DNA from: Mageeibacillus sp. UBA6980
Lineage (GTDB): Bacteria; Bacillota; Clostridia; Saccharofermentanales; Saccharofermentanaceae
Length of the DNA stretch: 64,000 nt
Assembly: GCA_002450095.1 (NCBI GenBank)
Contig: DJYK01000011.1
Location: 24,571-88,570 of the forward strand
Reading direction: 5' to 3'
Positions 25,999 to 35,041 of the stretch are shown in pieces (positions within the stretch are counted from its first letter, which is position 1; each line of letters starts with the position of its first letter). The translations under genes and the position numbers were made by a program. Under the pieces are notes generated by a model. The model was not told the DNA's origin, ran no database searches, and saw only the letters and a list, made by a program, of their open reading frames with translations.

Positions 25999-28054
25999 CG
26001 TAAGATCCTCCTTCCTCTCCCGTTATCTCATCAAGGAAGCTGGAAACGTCCAGATCCCCCCTCGGAGCCGGATCGTAAAGATCCTGATCTGTTACTTCAG
26101 GCATAATGATCTGTTCAGGTGCGTAAGATACAGGAGGCTGTTCGGTCTTCTTGGTCTTCTTAGGCTTCCTGGCACCGGTAAGATTAGGATCTCTTTCATC
26201 AATCTTGCTCGAGAAAGGTGACATGGGATAAATGAATGAGATTATGAAATAGAACACGCATCCGATTATGAATACGAGCCTGATATCAAATATCAGTGCA
26301 AGCATATAAACCGGAAGTGACAGGATCATTCCGGATATGAATGACATCTCGGACGCTTTATGCAGATTGTATTTAGCCTGAAACCTCGAACGTGTTATGA
26401 GGCCCAACACGTATCTGTAATAGAAATCGTGGATTCCGAGTCCCAAACCGATCAAAGCCGTAGACAGTACGAGCATCTTTGCAGTAGGCATAAGGGCAAA
26501 AAGGATAAAGCCTACAAGTGATGAGAAAGATGAAATGATAACACGAAATCTTGAGGTCAGTGTATATGCAAATCTCTCTTTGATAATAAAGCCTACAAAC
26601 AGTGCGAAGAAAGCGGCAACAAGATAGTAGAATGACGTGGTCGCGAGCGAGATCCCGACAGTCTGAAGGAAATTAGGTAAAAATCCCAAGAGGAAAGAAA
26701 CCATGATTCCGAGCGTAAAGAAAGTAGATGACAGGAATCTTCCGGAATACTTATCGGATACAAGCTCAAGCCATTTTGTAACAGGAAGATATGATTCCCT
26801 TGCCGGGTTATTGTCTCTCATAAAGTAGATGATTCCGATACACGACACTATCATTATCGCGCCACTCAAGACACTGACAACGAGGATCCCGAATCTTTCA
26901 AAACAGATACCTGCTATAACGGCACCGACCGAAATACCGAGGAAATAACCGCTATTTTGAATATTATGTATCTTACGATCCGAGAACTGTTCATATCCGA
27001 GTCTTCCGGCATTAAGTCTGTAATCTCTCAAAGAATCGATAGACATTCCGTAAGCAAAACCTATGAACGGCAACAGTACGATCGTCAAAGGCATAATATC
27101 GACAATCCCGGCAACAAGACTTAGGATATAGCCCACTGAAGTGGTTACAAGGACAGCGATCCTGCTCGTGAGCTTAAACTTAAGTTCTTTACGAATCGCG
27201 GAACCGCCGAACAGACCGAATACATATAACAGCAGTCCGCCTGCGATGATTCCCTGAGTTGCAGCACCGGGAAGACCGAGAGCAACCGCAGACTGCTTGA
27301 TATAATCCGGAATGATGACGGGAAGCATAACTGCGCCGAGAGCAGTAAAAAAGGATAGGAACGATACCGCTTCCGTTCCGTACATCAGGATTATCGGAAC
27401 GTTCCCGGATATTCCTCTGGCAAGTGTTGAAACAAACAGATTTAATTCATAGATGATGATAGCCATTGCGATGGCAATAGAGATTATCGTAAAGATCCAG
27501 CTTAAGGACATTCCGTTAACCGTGGAAACGTAATCCGAATAAGGCATCCTGACTTCAAGGATACCTGCTGATGTGTTCTCAGCCGAAATGATCGGAGCAA
27601 TGGCACAAACGTATTCAATACCGTCATCAGTCCTCTTGGTAAAGGCCGCATGCTGAAGTTCAAAACAGTTGTTATACTCGTCGCCGACACCTGACAGATA
27701 GTACTGTTCGGTACTGCTGTAATCAGAAGTCGTACAAAGTCTTAAGAATGAATTACCGGCTTTAGTATAGATATCGAAGATATACGGCTTATCGTCCTTG
27801 CCGTAAGTATAGACAGGAAGCGGGTAACTCATCCCCTCCACTATCCTCGAATGTCCGAGTGCGGTAGAACATGAAACCGCTATCGATTCCATCGTCTCGG
27901 CACGTTCGGTCTCCAGAACTACGGTATAGTTATCGGTAAGAATGTTACTCATGACCATGAGAACGACAAGAACGATGACAAAACAATAACCTATCGTGGT
28001 CGCAATGCTTCTGCGCTCTTTCCTACGCCTTATCTCAGCTGAATTTCTACTCAT
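25982..28054 (-). CDS. MFS-type membrane protein with an N-terminal extracellular Cache-like sensor
   Basis: 690 residues. A basic N terminus and a membrane helix (about 20-42) are followed by an extracellular domain of about 145 residues with PAS/Cache character (a short strand-rich region ending SAGILEVRMPYSDY). A second membrane helix (187-208) then leads into about 12 more helices of MFS type. The cytoplasmic tail (about 610-690) is Lys-rich (KKTKKTEQPP), then acidic. The start overlaps the upstream sensor gene by 4 nt. A sensor-coupled transporter or receptor is inferred; the ligand is unknown. Confidence 0.7.
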   Translation of the reverse strand: MSRNSAEIRRRKERRSIATTIGYCFVIVLVVLMVMSNILTDNYTVVLETERAETMESIAVSCSTALGHSRIVEGMSYPLPVYTYGKDDKPYIFDIYTKAGNSFLRLCTTSDYSSTEQYYLSGVGDEYNNCFELQHAAFTKRTDDGIEYVCAIAPIISAENTSAGILEVRMPYSDYVSTVNGMSLSWIFTIISIAIAMAIIIYELNLFVSTLARGISGNVPIILMYGTEAVSFLSFFTALGAVMLPVIIPDYIKQSAVALGLPGAATQGIIAGGLLLYVFGLFGGSAIRKELKFKLTSRIAVLVTTSVGYILSLVAGIVDIMPLTIVLLPFIGFAYGMSIDSLRDYRLNAGRLGYEQFSDRKIHNIQNSGYFLGISVGAVIAGICFERFGILVVSVLSGAIMIVSCIGIIYFMRDNNPARESYLPVTKWLELVSDKYSGRFLSSTFFTLGIMVSFLLGFLPNFLQTVGISLATTSFYYLVAAFFALFVGFIIKERFAYTLTSRFRVIISSFSSLVGFILFALMPTAKMLVLSTALIGLGLGIHDFYYRYVLGLITRSRFQAKYNLHKASEMSFISGMILSLPVYMLALIFDIRLVFIIGCVFYFIISFIYPMSPFSSKIDERDPNLTGARKPKKTKKTEQPPVSYAPEQIIMPEVTDQDLYDPAPRGDLDVSSFLDEITGEEGGSYDGSVE

Positions 28055-28740
28055 ACCGAAGCATTCCTGCCTTTCCCTGCACCGGAACGGTTAATAAACC
28101 TCGGGATCAGAAGCTGAATTATATAAACGATAATCCCTGCAACGACGGCAATTATAACGCATTTAAGGATCTTCCCTTCAAAATCATTGCCCATCGTCTT
28201 AAGGTTGTTAAAATTACACTTATATTCGAATACCGCTACACATCTTCCGGATGAATCCGCAACCGGAACGAGAATACTCTCGGAATCAGTACCTTCTATG
28301 GTAGTGGGTTCATTATTGGCATTAAGCCATTCGGAGATATCCCTGCTCGCGACTTCAAAAGCCTCCGGTGCTTCGGGACCGTCATTGACAAGGACAGACA
28401 GATGTCCGTCCGCATAATAGAAGAGTCCGTAACTTTCAGCGCTATATGACTTTGTTGATATTTCAGACAGCATCAATGACAAGACTTGACCGTATTTGGC
28501 ACCTGCCTCCTGAGGACCTGCCGCTATCTCGTCACCGTCCACGGTTCTTCTTACCACATCGCAGACGTTATTGATCTTATCATCGGAGATAGTCTTAAAT
28601 TCCTCTTCAAACTGAAGTCTCATATGGTGTACCGCGAAAGAAACCGATAAAACGGAAAGCATCAGGGATACGATGATAAGGATCACCGTTCTGATCACCC
28701 TGTTCAGAACATCGGCCTGATTAACGGCTCTGTTTTCCAT
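28051..28740 (-). CDS. Two-helix membrane protein with an extracellular Cache-like domain
   Basis: 229 residues. Membrane helices at about 18-38 and 193-213 bracket an extracellular domain of about 150 residues whose C-terminal half (ILVPVADSSGRCVAVFEY) has the strand pattern of a single Cache/PAS-like sensor. Only a short basic cytoplasmic tail follows, so there is no kinase, HAMP or cyclase output domain. The first half of the adjacent 690-residue protein has the same helix-sensor-helix design. AAAGGAG precedes the ATG. Probably a ligand-sensing subunit working with its neighbours. Confidence 0.65.
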   Translation of the reverse strand: MENRAVNQADVLNRVIRTVILIIVSLMLSVLSVSFAVHHMRLQFEEEFKTISDDKINNVCDVVRRTVDGDEIAAGPQEAGAKYGQVLSLMLSEISTKSYSAESYGLFYYADGHLSVLVNDGPEAPEAFEVASRDISEWLNANNEPTTIEGTDSESILVPVADSSGRCVAVFEYKCNFNNLKTMGNDFEGKILKCVIIAVVAGIIVYIIQLLIPRFINRSGAGKGRNASV

Positions 28741-28782
28741 CAGATTTCTGCTCCTTTATAAGACTTAAATATGCCATTTATC

Positions 28783-28788
28783 ATTATA
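28783..28788 (-). promoter_or_regulatory. -10 box for the three-gene sensor/MFS operon
   Basis: The minus strand has a perfect TATAAT in the 54-bp gap after murD, with TTAACG 17 nt upstream as a possible -35. The predicted start near 28776 leaves a leader of about 36 nt with a ribosome binding site. This suggests the operon is transcribed separately from murD. Confidence 0.5.
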
Positions 28789-28794
28789 CACTAT

Positions 28795-30288
28795 TTAATT
28801 TAGTCCGTTAACAAGTTCACGGAACATATCGCCCCGGTGCTCAAAATGCCTGAAATGATCATAACTGGTGCCCACGGAGGACATAATGATGATTTCCCCT
28901 TCGCGGGCAAGCTCACGGGCTTTTGCAATTGCCTCGACATATTTATCGACAACGATATCTCTTGATTCCGGGAACTCATACACTTCATCGCCGCCCTCGA
29001 TCTCAATGAACTGATAAGGCCTTCCGTTGCTTTCTTTATCGAGAATCTGTTTGATAAAGCCGGCATTGGTCCCATATACGATTATCCGGTCGCATACCTG
29101 AAGGATTGCATCGCCGAGTCCCGTGTAATCGCATTTCTTATCGGCACCTCCGCAGATAAGCACACCCTTCTGACCTCTTGAAGCAAGTGCATTCATGGTG
29201 TTTATCGTTCTGTTAGGAGATGTATCGATGGATGAATTATAGAATCTGACACCGTCTAATTCTCTTATGAATTCTATCCTGTGCGCAACTCCCTTAAACT
29301 CGGTCGCCACCTTAACAAACGAATCCTTACTTACATACCCTTCGACAGCCAAAGCAGCAGCCAGGTAATTCTCGACATTATGGCGTCCGGGAATCATGAT
29401 GTCACGTTCATTGACAAGTCTGATCTTTCCTGACGAATTCTCAACGGTAAGAAATCCTTCCGTATCAAGATACGCATAGGAAACAGGACCTGAAGCGCCT
29501 GATCTTTTTGCCACGGACTCATCAAGCGCAAAGAAAGAGACACTTCCCCTTCTTTGCTCCTTCATTTTATAAGTAATATCGCATGCCGCATTGATTATGA
29601 GCCTTCCCGTCGGAGACTGATACTTAAATATATTCGTCTTGGCATCGATGTATTCATTGTAATCCTTATGGAAATCCAGATGATTGGGCGTAACATTCGT
29701 TACGACAGCACAGTCGGCGGAAGTAACGCTGTCGAGAAGCTGGAACGAAGACAGTTCAAGAACGACCATATCTGTTGAATCGATCTGTTCCACCCTGTCA
29801 AGAAGCGGTGTACCGATGTTTCCGCCGATATAGACCTTATATCCCGACGCTTTGAGCAATTCACTTACCAGAGTTGTAGTGGTTGTCTTACCGTCGGAAC
29901 CTGTTACGGCAAATATCTTAGCAGGACAAAGATTCATGAACAGTTCCATTTCGGTGGTAAGTATGCTTCCGTTATTCCTTGCCGCCATTAGTTCCGGAGT
30001 GGAGTAACGCATCTTGGGAGTCTTGAAGACATACTCGAAGCGTTCCTTCATAAGAGGATCGAGATAATCCCTTCCGAGAGACCATTCGATCTTTATCCCC
30101 TCATTATCAAAATCCGACTTAGTCTTCATTATAGACGGATCGTCCGGTTCAAGGCGGTCAAATGCAGTGACATTAACACCGAGCGTATTAAGCCATCTAA
30201 TAAGAGGAACATTTGAAATCCCGACACCTATAACCGCGGCACGCTTACCGTGTATCTGTTTCTTAAAATCTTCAAGCTTGTAATTCAT
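28795..30288 (-). CDS. murD: UDP-N-acetylmuramoyl-L-alanine:D-glutamate ligase
   Basis: Cytoplasmic ATP-dependent ligase adding D-Glu to UDP-MurNAc-L-Ala in peptidoglycan synthesis. The 497 residues show an N-terminal Rossmann-like domain (AAVIGVGISNVPLI), the Mur ATP loop GSDGKTTTTT near 133, NVTPNHLDFH near 205 and the C-terminal ligase domain with FYNSSIDTSPN near 350. Slightly longer than the usual 450. The start at 30288 (MNYKLED) is preferred over 30297 because AGGGAG lies 8 nt upstream. It lies outside any dcw cluster, behind ABC exporter genes. Confidence 0.93.
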   Translation of the reverse strand: MNYKLEDFKKQIHGKRAAVIGVGISNVPLIRWLNTLGVNVTAFDRLEPDDPSIMKTKSDFDNEGIKIEWSLGRDYLDPLMKERFEYVFKTPKMRYSTPELMAARNNGSILTTEMELFMNLCPAKIFAVTGSDGKTTTTTLVSELLKASGYKVYIGGNIGTPLLDRVEQIDSTDMVVLELSSFQLLDSVTSADCAVVTNVTPNHLDFHKDYNEYIDAKTNIFKYQSPTGRLIINAACDITYKMKEQRRGSVSFFALDESVAKRSGASGPVSYAYLDTEGFLTVENSSGKIRLVNERDIMIPGRHNVENYLAAALAVEGYVSKDSFVKVATEFKGVAHRIEFIRELDGVRFYNSSIDTSPNRTINTMNALASRGQKGVLICGGADKKCDYTGLGDAILQVCDRIIVYGTNAGFIKQILDKESNGRPYQFIEIEGGDEVYEFPESRDIVVDKYVEAIAKARELAREGEIIIMSSVGTSYDHFRHFEHRGDMFRELVNGLN

Positions 30289-30302
30289 CAAGATCACTCC
30301 CT

Positions 30303-32045
30303 TTAATCTTCGATATACGAAGCATATAGTTTACTGTAAAAACCGTTATTAGACATAAGTTCATCATGCTTACCGATCTCACTTACATGTCCGCTCTCGA
30401 TCACAACGATCATGTCTGCATCGATAATCGTGGAAAGCCTGTGCGCTATTATTATACTCGTTCTTCCCTGAAGAAGCTCTTTGACGGCCTTCTGTATCTT
30501 AACTTCAGTCAGGATATCCACAGATGAAGTAGCCTCATCAAGGATCAGTATTGAACGGTCAGCCGTCATTGCCCTCGTTATGGACAGAAGCTGTCTTTGA
30601 CCTTCGGATATATCGTCTCTTGAAGAATCTATGTATTCATCATATTTATTCGGAAGCCTTCTGATAAACGAATCTGCACCGGAAGCCTCTGACGAAGCCT
30701 TACAAGTCTTAACAGAAGCCTCGGGATTACCGAATCTTATATTCTCGAGGACCGTATCTTCTCTGAACCATGTATCCTGACTTACAAGACCGATAAAAGA
30801 CCTGAGCGTATTTCTCGGAATCTTTGAAATATCGACCCCGTTAATATATATAGCACCGGAATCAGGTTCGTAGAACCTCAGAAGAAGATTGATAATCGTA
30901 GTCTTTCCGCAGCCGGTAGGACCGACAATAGCGCACGAGCAACCTGATCTTACCTTAAAGGATACATTCTTAAGTACGGGAACTTCAGGCACATATGAAA
31001 AAGAAACATCTCTAAATTCGATCTCGAAGTCTCCGCAAGGACTCCATAATGATCTGTCGGAAGAGATCTGAAGATCATCATCTATCTCCTTCTCATCAAG
31101 GAATTCGAATATTCTGTCCATACATGCAAATGAATCCGACAGTTCGGTATAGACAGAAGAAAGATCATTAAACGGCTTCATAAACTGATTGGCATAAGCA
31201 AGAAGCGAAGCGAGCTCTCCAATCGTAAGCAAAGAAACGATCACAAGATCCGAACCGAACAAAGCGACTCCTGCATAGATCAAAGCATTAACGAATCTTG
31301 TAGACGGGTTTGTTATGGATGATAAGAACGTTGCTTTGCCGGTTACTTTCCTGTAGTCATCATTGATCTCATCAAAACGCCTGCACACCATGTCCTTTGT
31401 CCCGAACACATATCCGGATCTGAAATTCATTGTCATCTCGGTTATGAATGATGTCTGCAACGCTCTGGTCTCAGATTGCTTCTTAAAGGACTTAAAAGAA
31501 CCCTTCGCGATCAGATTGGCGAAGATAAAGGAAACCGGAGTAAAGATCAGGACAAACAATGCGATCCTGTAATCTATGAACAGCATTATCCCCAGAGTGA
31601 ACAATATAGCAGTAAGCCCCGAGAAGAATTGATTAAGGAACAGTATCACGCCATCCCCTATAGTCTCGCTGTCACTTATGATCATGCTCTGAAGATCGCC
31701 TATGGATGTCTTGTCTATAAAGCTTACGGGGAGCTTACCGATCTTGCCGTAAGCGTCATTGCGGATACGCATTATGGAATCATAAGCGATCCGGTTGTTG
31801 ACACGGTTTAATATAAACAGAGATGAAGATGCGATCACCGTCAATACGGCTATACGGATCATGTTATCGAATAACACTTCAAAATCAACGGACGGTATAA
31901 AACTGTCTATTGCTTTTCCTGCAAAAAACGGAATGAAGATGGAGCAGACAGAATAGATTACGGCCGCAAAAAAAGATACGACCAAGAGCTTACCGGAGTT
32001 TCCGAGGTAAGAAAGAAAACGTTTAAGAAGGTCTTTTTTATTCAT
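30303..32045 (-). CDS. ABC exporter half-transporter, catalytic-Glu subunit
   Basis: 580 residues: a six-helix type IV exporter membrane domain (1 to about 310) and an ATPase domain with Walker A GPTGCGKTT near 378, signature SEGQRQ near 480 and Walker B ILILDEATS near 497. Walker B keeps the catalytic Glu, while the signature is SEGQ instead of SGGQ. The partner encoded just upstream has the opposite pattern, so the two should form a heterodimer with one active and one degenerate ATP site, as in TM287/288 and LmrCD. Start overlaps the partner stop (ATGAATAA). Substrate unknown, probably a drug, lipid or peptide. Confidence 0.9.
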   Translation of the reverse strand: MNKKDLLKRFLSYLGNSGKLLVVSFFAAVIYSVCSIFIPFFAGKAIDSFIPSVDFEVLFDNMIRIAVLTVIASSSLFILNRVNNRIAYDSIMRIRNDAYGKIGKLPVSFIDKTSIGDLQSMIISDSETIGDGVILFLNQFFSGLTAILFTLGIMLFIDYRIALFVLIFTPVSFIFANLIAKGSFKSFKKQSETRALQTSFITEMTMNFRSGYVFGTKDMVCRRFDEINDDYRKVTGKATFLSSITNPSTRFVNALIYAGVALFGSDLVIVSLLTIGELASLLAYANQFMKPFNDLSSVYTELSDSFACMDRIFEFLDEKEIDDDLQISSDRSLWSPCGDFEIEFRDVSFSYVPEVPVLKNVSFKVRSGCSCAIVGPTGCGKTTIINLLLRFYEPDSGAIYINGVDISKIPRNTLRSFIGLVSQDTWFREDTVLENIRFGNPEASVKTCKASSEASGADSFIRRLPNKYDEYIDSSRDDISEGQRQLLSITRAMTADRSILILDEATSSVDILTEVKIQKAVKELLQGRTSIIIAHRLSTIIDADMIVVIESGHVSEIGKHDELMSNNGFYSKLYASYIED

Positions 32046-33768
32046 CGACGTTCTCCTCTTCTCTTTGAAGTCTTAAAAGCTCCCTGTATTCGGCTGAAGT
32101 TCTTTTCAACTCTTCGTGAGAAGCGGCTGCGATCATCTTTCCGTCATCGAGCAGGATGATCCTGTCGCAGTTACGTACGCTTCGTATCTTCTGTGAAATG
32201 ATTATTACCGTCGGTCTTTTGGAAAGTCCGAAGAGATTATTGAGAAATCTCTTTTCCGTTCCCGCATCAAGCGCAGAAGTCGAATCATCAAGGATAAGAA
32301 GACCCGGTGTTCCCGCTAATACACGGGCAATGCCGATCCTCTGTTTCTGACCTCCCGACAGTCCTGAACCGTTTGACTCTATCCTGTGTTCCAGACCATC
32401 CTTCTTAGAGCGGGTCACATCATCGGAACACGAGACGGTAACGGCGGAAAGAAGGTCACTCTCGCTGATCCAATCCCTTTCTAACGTAATGTTATATCGG
32501 ATCGATCCGGTAAACATCAGAGCTTTCTGAAGACAAAGCCCTATCGCCCTCGACACGGATCTTCTCGAATACTCTTCTATCGGCTTTCCGTCAATAAGGA
32601 CCGCTCCCTCAGTTACTTTGTACAGACCGGATGCGATCTGACCGATCGTGGATTTACCGGAACCAGTCTTGCCGATGATACCCACACGCTCTCCGGGATC
32701 GATAGCAAAGCTTACATCAGACAAAACAGCCTCATCGCTTCCGTTGTAACCGAATGACACATTCTTAAATTCGAGGCGATGTGCCGCGGAAGGATTCTCA
32801 AAGGTCAGGGCTCCTCCTGTCGTGTCATCAGGAAGTTCCAGGATGGTCTCCACTCTTCCGGCACAGGCAACGGCCCGGCTTACGGTTATGATGAGATTTG
32901 CAAGTTTTATAAGTTCGACCAGTATCTGGGACATATAGTTATACAAAGCGACGACCTGTCCCTGTGACAAATAACCGATACTGACATTGACACCGCCTCT
33001 GTAGATTAGAAGACATATCGCAAGGTTTATGATCAAAAACGTCAAAGGGTTTAGATAAGAAGATATCCCGGCTGCCTTCTTCTGCAACTCGTTAAGATCT
33101 TTGCTCTCACGTTCGAAGGTACGGTAATCATCCCTTGTTCTGTTGTAACCCCTTATGACACGAACGCCGCTGATCCCGTTACTCGCGTGATCGGCAAGGA
33201 TATCGAGTCCTTCCCTTGTCTTTTTATAAGACGGTATCGCGAGTCTCATATTAACGGTTACGACCAGCGAAAGAAGAAGGACCGCGATAACAGAGATCAA
33301 AGCAAGTCTGAAACTTATCGTAAAAGCCATGATAACGGCACCGATAACGATAAAAGGCGACCTTAACAACAGTCGTAAGAACAGATTTATCCCGCTTTGA
33401 ATCTGATTAACATCAGAAGTAAGACTTGTAACTATCTTTGAAGATCCGAGCTCTTCATATACGCTTACGGAGACATTCTCGATCTTATTAAACAGGTCTC
33501 TTCGTATATCACTTGAGATACCTGCCGCTGCAGTAGCGGCATAGTACTGTGCAAGGATAGCACTGATGAAACCTACAACGGCAAAAACAAAAAGAAGGAT
33601 GATCCTCTTCGATACATAAGTCTCATCCCCCGACGCTATACCCTTATCAATGATATCGGCAACAACAAGAGGAACAGTAAGTTCAAATGTTGCCTCAGAC
33701 AGTTTAAATAAAGGACTGAGTATTGATCTTAACTTATAGTTACCGAAATATGAAAGAACCCTTTTCAT
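32038..33768 (-). CDS. ABC exporter half-transporter, degenerate Walker B subunit
   Basis: 576 residues with a six-helix exporter domain (1 to about 300) and an ATPase domain: Walker A GKTGSGKST near 367, canonical signature LSGGQKQ near 471 and Walker B LLILDDSTS near 491, where Asp replaces the catalytic Glu. This is the hallmark of the non-catalytic half of heterodimeric exporters and complements the neighbour's SEGQ signature. The start lies 5 nt after the deaminase stop, with only a weak ribosome binding site (GGAATT), so translation may depend on the upstream gene. Confidence 0.9.
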   Translation of the reverse strand: MKRVLSYFGNYKLRSILSPLFKLSEATFELTVPLVVADIIDKGIASGDETYVSKRIILLFVFAVVGFISAILAQYYAATAAAGISSDIRRDLFNKIENVSVSVYEELGSSKIVTSLTSDVNQIQSGINLFLRLLLRSPFIVIGAVIMAFTISFRLALISVIAVLLLSLVVTVNMRLAIPSYKKTREGLDILADHASNGISGVRVIRGYNRTRDDYRTFERESKDLNELQKKAAGISSYLNPLTFLIINLAICLLIYRGGVNVSIGYLSQGQVVALYNYMSQILVELIKLANLIITVSRAVACAGRVETILELPDDTTGGALTFENPSAAHRLEFKNVSFGYNGSDEAVLSDVSFAIDPGERVGIIGKTGSGKSTIGQIASGLYKVTEGAVLIDGKPIEEYSRRSVSRAIGLCLQKALMFTGSIRYNITLERDWISESDLLSAVTVSCSDDVTRSKKDGLEHRIESNGSGLSGGQKQRIGIARVLAGTPGLLILDDSTSALDAGTEKRFLNNLFGLSKRPTVIIISQKIRSVRNCDRIILLDDGKMIAAASHEELKRTSAEYRELLRLQREEENVDE

Positions 33769-33773
33769 TTATA

Positions 33774-35033
33774 TCAGGCTAATTCCGGTAACAGTTTGTT
33801 ACACATCCTTCGTGTCTCATCTATATCTATGGAAGAGAAAATGCCGTCTTCATAAAGGATACGACCGTTTATCATAGTCATCTTTACGCAGGAATTATCA
33901 GCACTGTAAACGATATTGCGGACGATGTTATTCTCAGGCTGCATCGACGGTTTATTCATGTCGATCATGATGATATCGGCTTTTTTACCTTCCTTAAGAA
34001 CATCACAGTCGTCAAGCCCCATACAAAGAGCACCGCCGCTCGTTCCCGCCTTAAGTATCTTGAAAGGATCAACGGCATTTGCCTTTCCGGTCTCGGCGTT
34101 CGAAAGTACGGTATCAAGATACATCTCACGGAACATCGACAGAGCGTTATTCGAACCGGCACCGTCTGTTCCGATCGCTATCTTCATATCATTATCGATA
34201 AACTTATAAACGGGTGCGATACCGCTGCCGAGCTTAAGATTAGAGCATGCATTAAAGACTGACCAGAGACCTCTTTTCTTAAAGATCTCACGGTCCTCAT
34301 CGGTAAACCAGACACAGTGGAATCCGCCGCCGCCGTAATCGAACATTCCCATCTTATCGAGAAGGGCCGCGGGAGTACATCCGTAACGCTCCCTGCAACC
34401 TTCCACCTCGGCCTTTGTCTCGCTTATATGCGTATAAACAGGAGCTTCATACTTATGTGCAAGCTCATTTACTTTCTTAAGGTTCTCTTCGCATGTAGTG
34501 TATTCAGCATGGAAACCGATCTTATATGAGATAAGAGGATCGTACGAATTCAATTCATTATAGTAATGCTCTATAGTATCGATCCCGCCGAAATCATTGG
34601 CAGAATCACAGAAGACATGTCTGAATCCGGTCTCTACGGCAGATCTTGTCTGGGCTTCCAAATGGAAATACATATCAAAGCAAGCGGTGATACCGCCTGA
34701 AAGATACTCGGCAAAAGCAAGTTTTGAGAACCAGTATACGTGTTCATCCGTAAGCTTCTTCTCTCTCGGGAAAATAGCTTTATATAGCCAGTCGTTAAGA
34801 CAATACTCATCTGCAAGAGATCTCGAGAAAGTCATCGCCGAATGCGTATGCGCATTCTTAAGTCCGGGCATGAGGATATTCCCCTTACAATCGATCTCAC
34901 GGTCAAAGGAACGATCGGACGGCTTCGAATCACCTATATACTCGATCTTATCATCACAAGTCCACAATTCTCCCTTGATGACCTTATCTGATTCCATTGT
35001 AAGGATTCCGGCATTATAGAATCTGATTCTCAT
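33774..35033 (-). CDS. Amidohydrolase, SAH/MTA deaminase-like
   Basis: Metal-dependent deaminase of the TrzN/ATZ/MtaD branch, 419 residues, probably acting on S-adenosylhomocysteine, methylthioadenosine or a related purine. The metal ligands lie in NAHTHSAMT near 60, FHCVW near 230 and GTDGAGSNN near 288; HISETKAEVE near 198 supplies the catalytic His/Glu region. GAGGTG precedes the ATG. It sits 8 nt after the M18 aminopeptidase stop and leads into the ABC genes. Exact substrate not assignable by eye. Confidence 0.85.
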   Translation of the reverse strand: MRIRFYNAGILTMESDKVIKGELWTCDDKIEYIGDSKPSDRSFDREIDCKGNILMPGLKNAHTHSAMTFSRSLADEYCLNDWLYKAIFPREKKLTDEHVYWFSKLAFAEYLSGGITACFDMYFHLEAQTRSAVETGFRHVFCDSANDFGGIDTIEHYYNELNSYDPLISYKIGFHAEYTTCEENLKKVNELAHKYEAPVYTHISETKAEVEGCRERYGCTPAALLDKMGMFDYGGGGFHCVWFTDEDREIFKKRGLWSVFNACSNLKLGSGIAPVYKFIDNDMKIAIGTDGAGSNNALSMFREMYLDTVLSNAETGKANAVDPFKILKAGTSGGALCMGLDDCDVLKEGKKADIIMIDMNKPSMQPENNIVRNIVYSADNSCVKMTMINGRILYEDGIFSSIDIDETRRMCNKLLPELA

Positions 35034-35041
35034 AGTTCACC

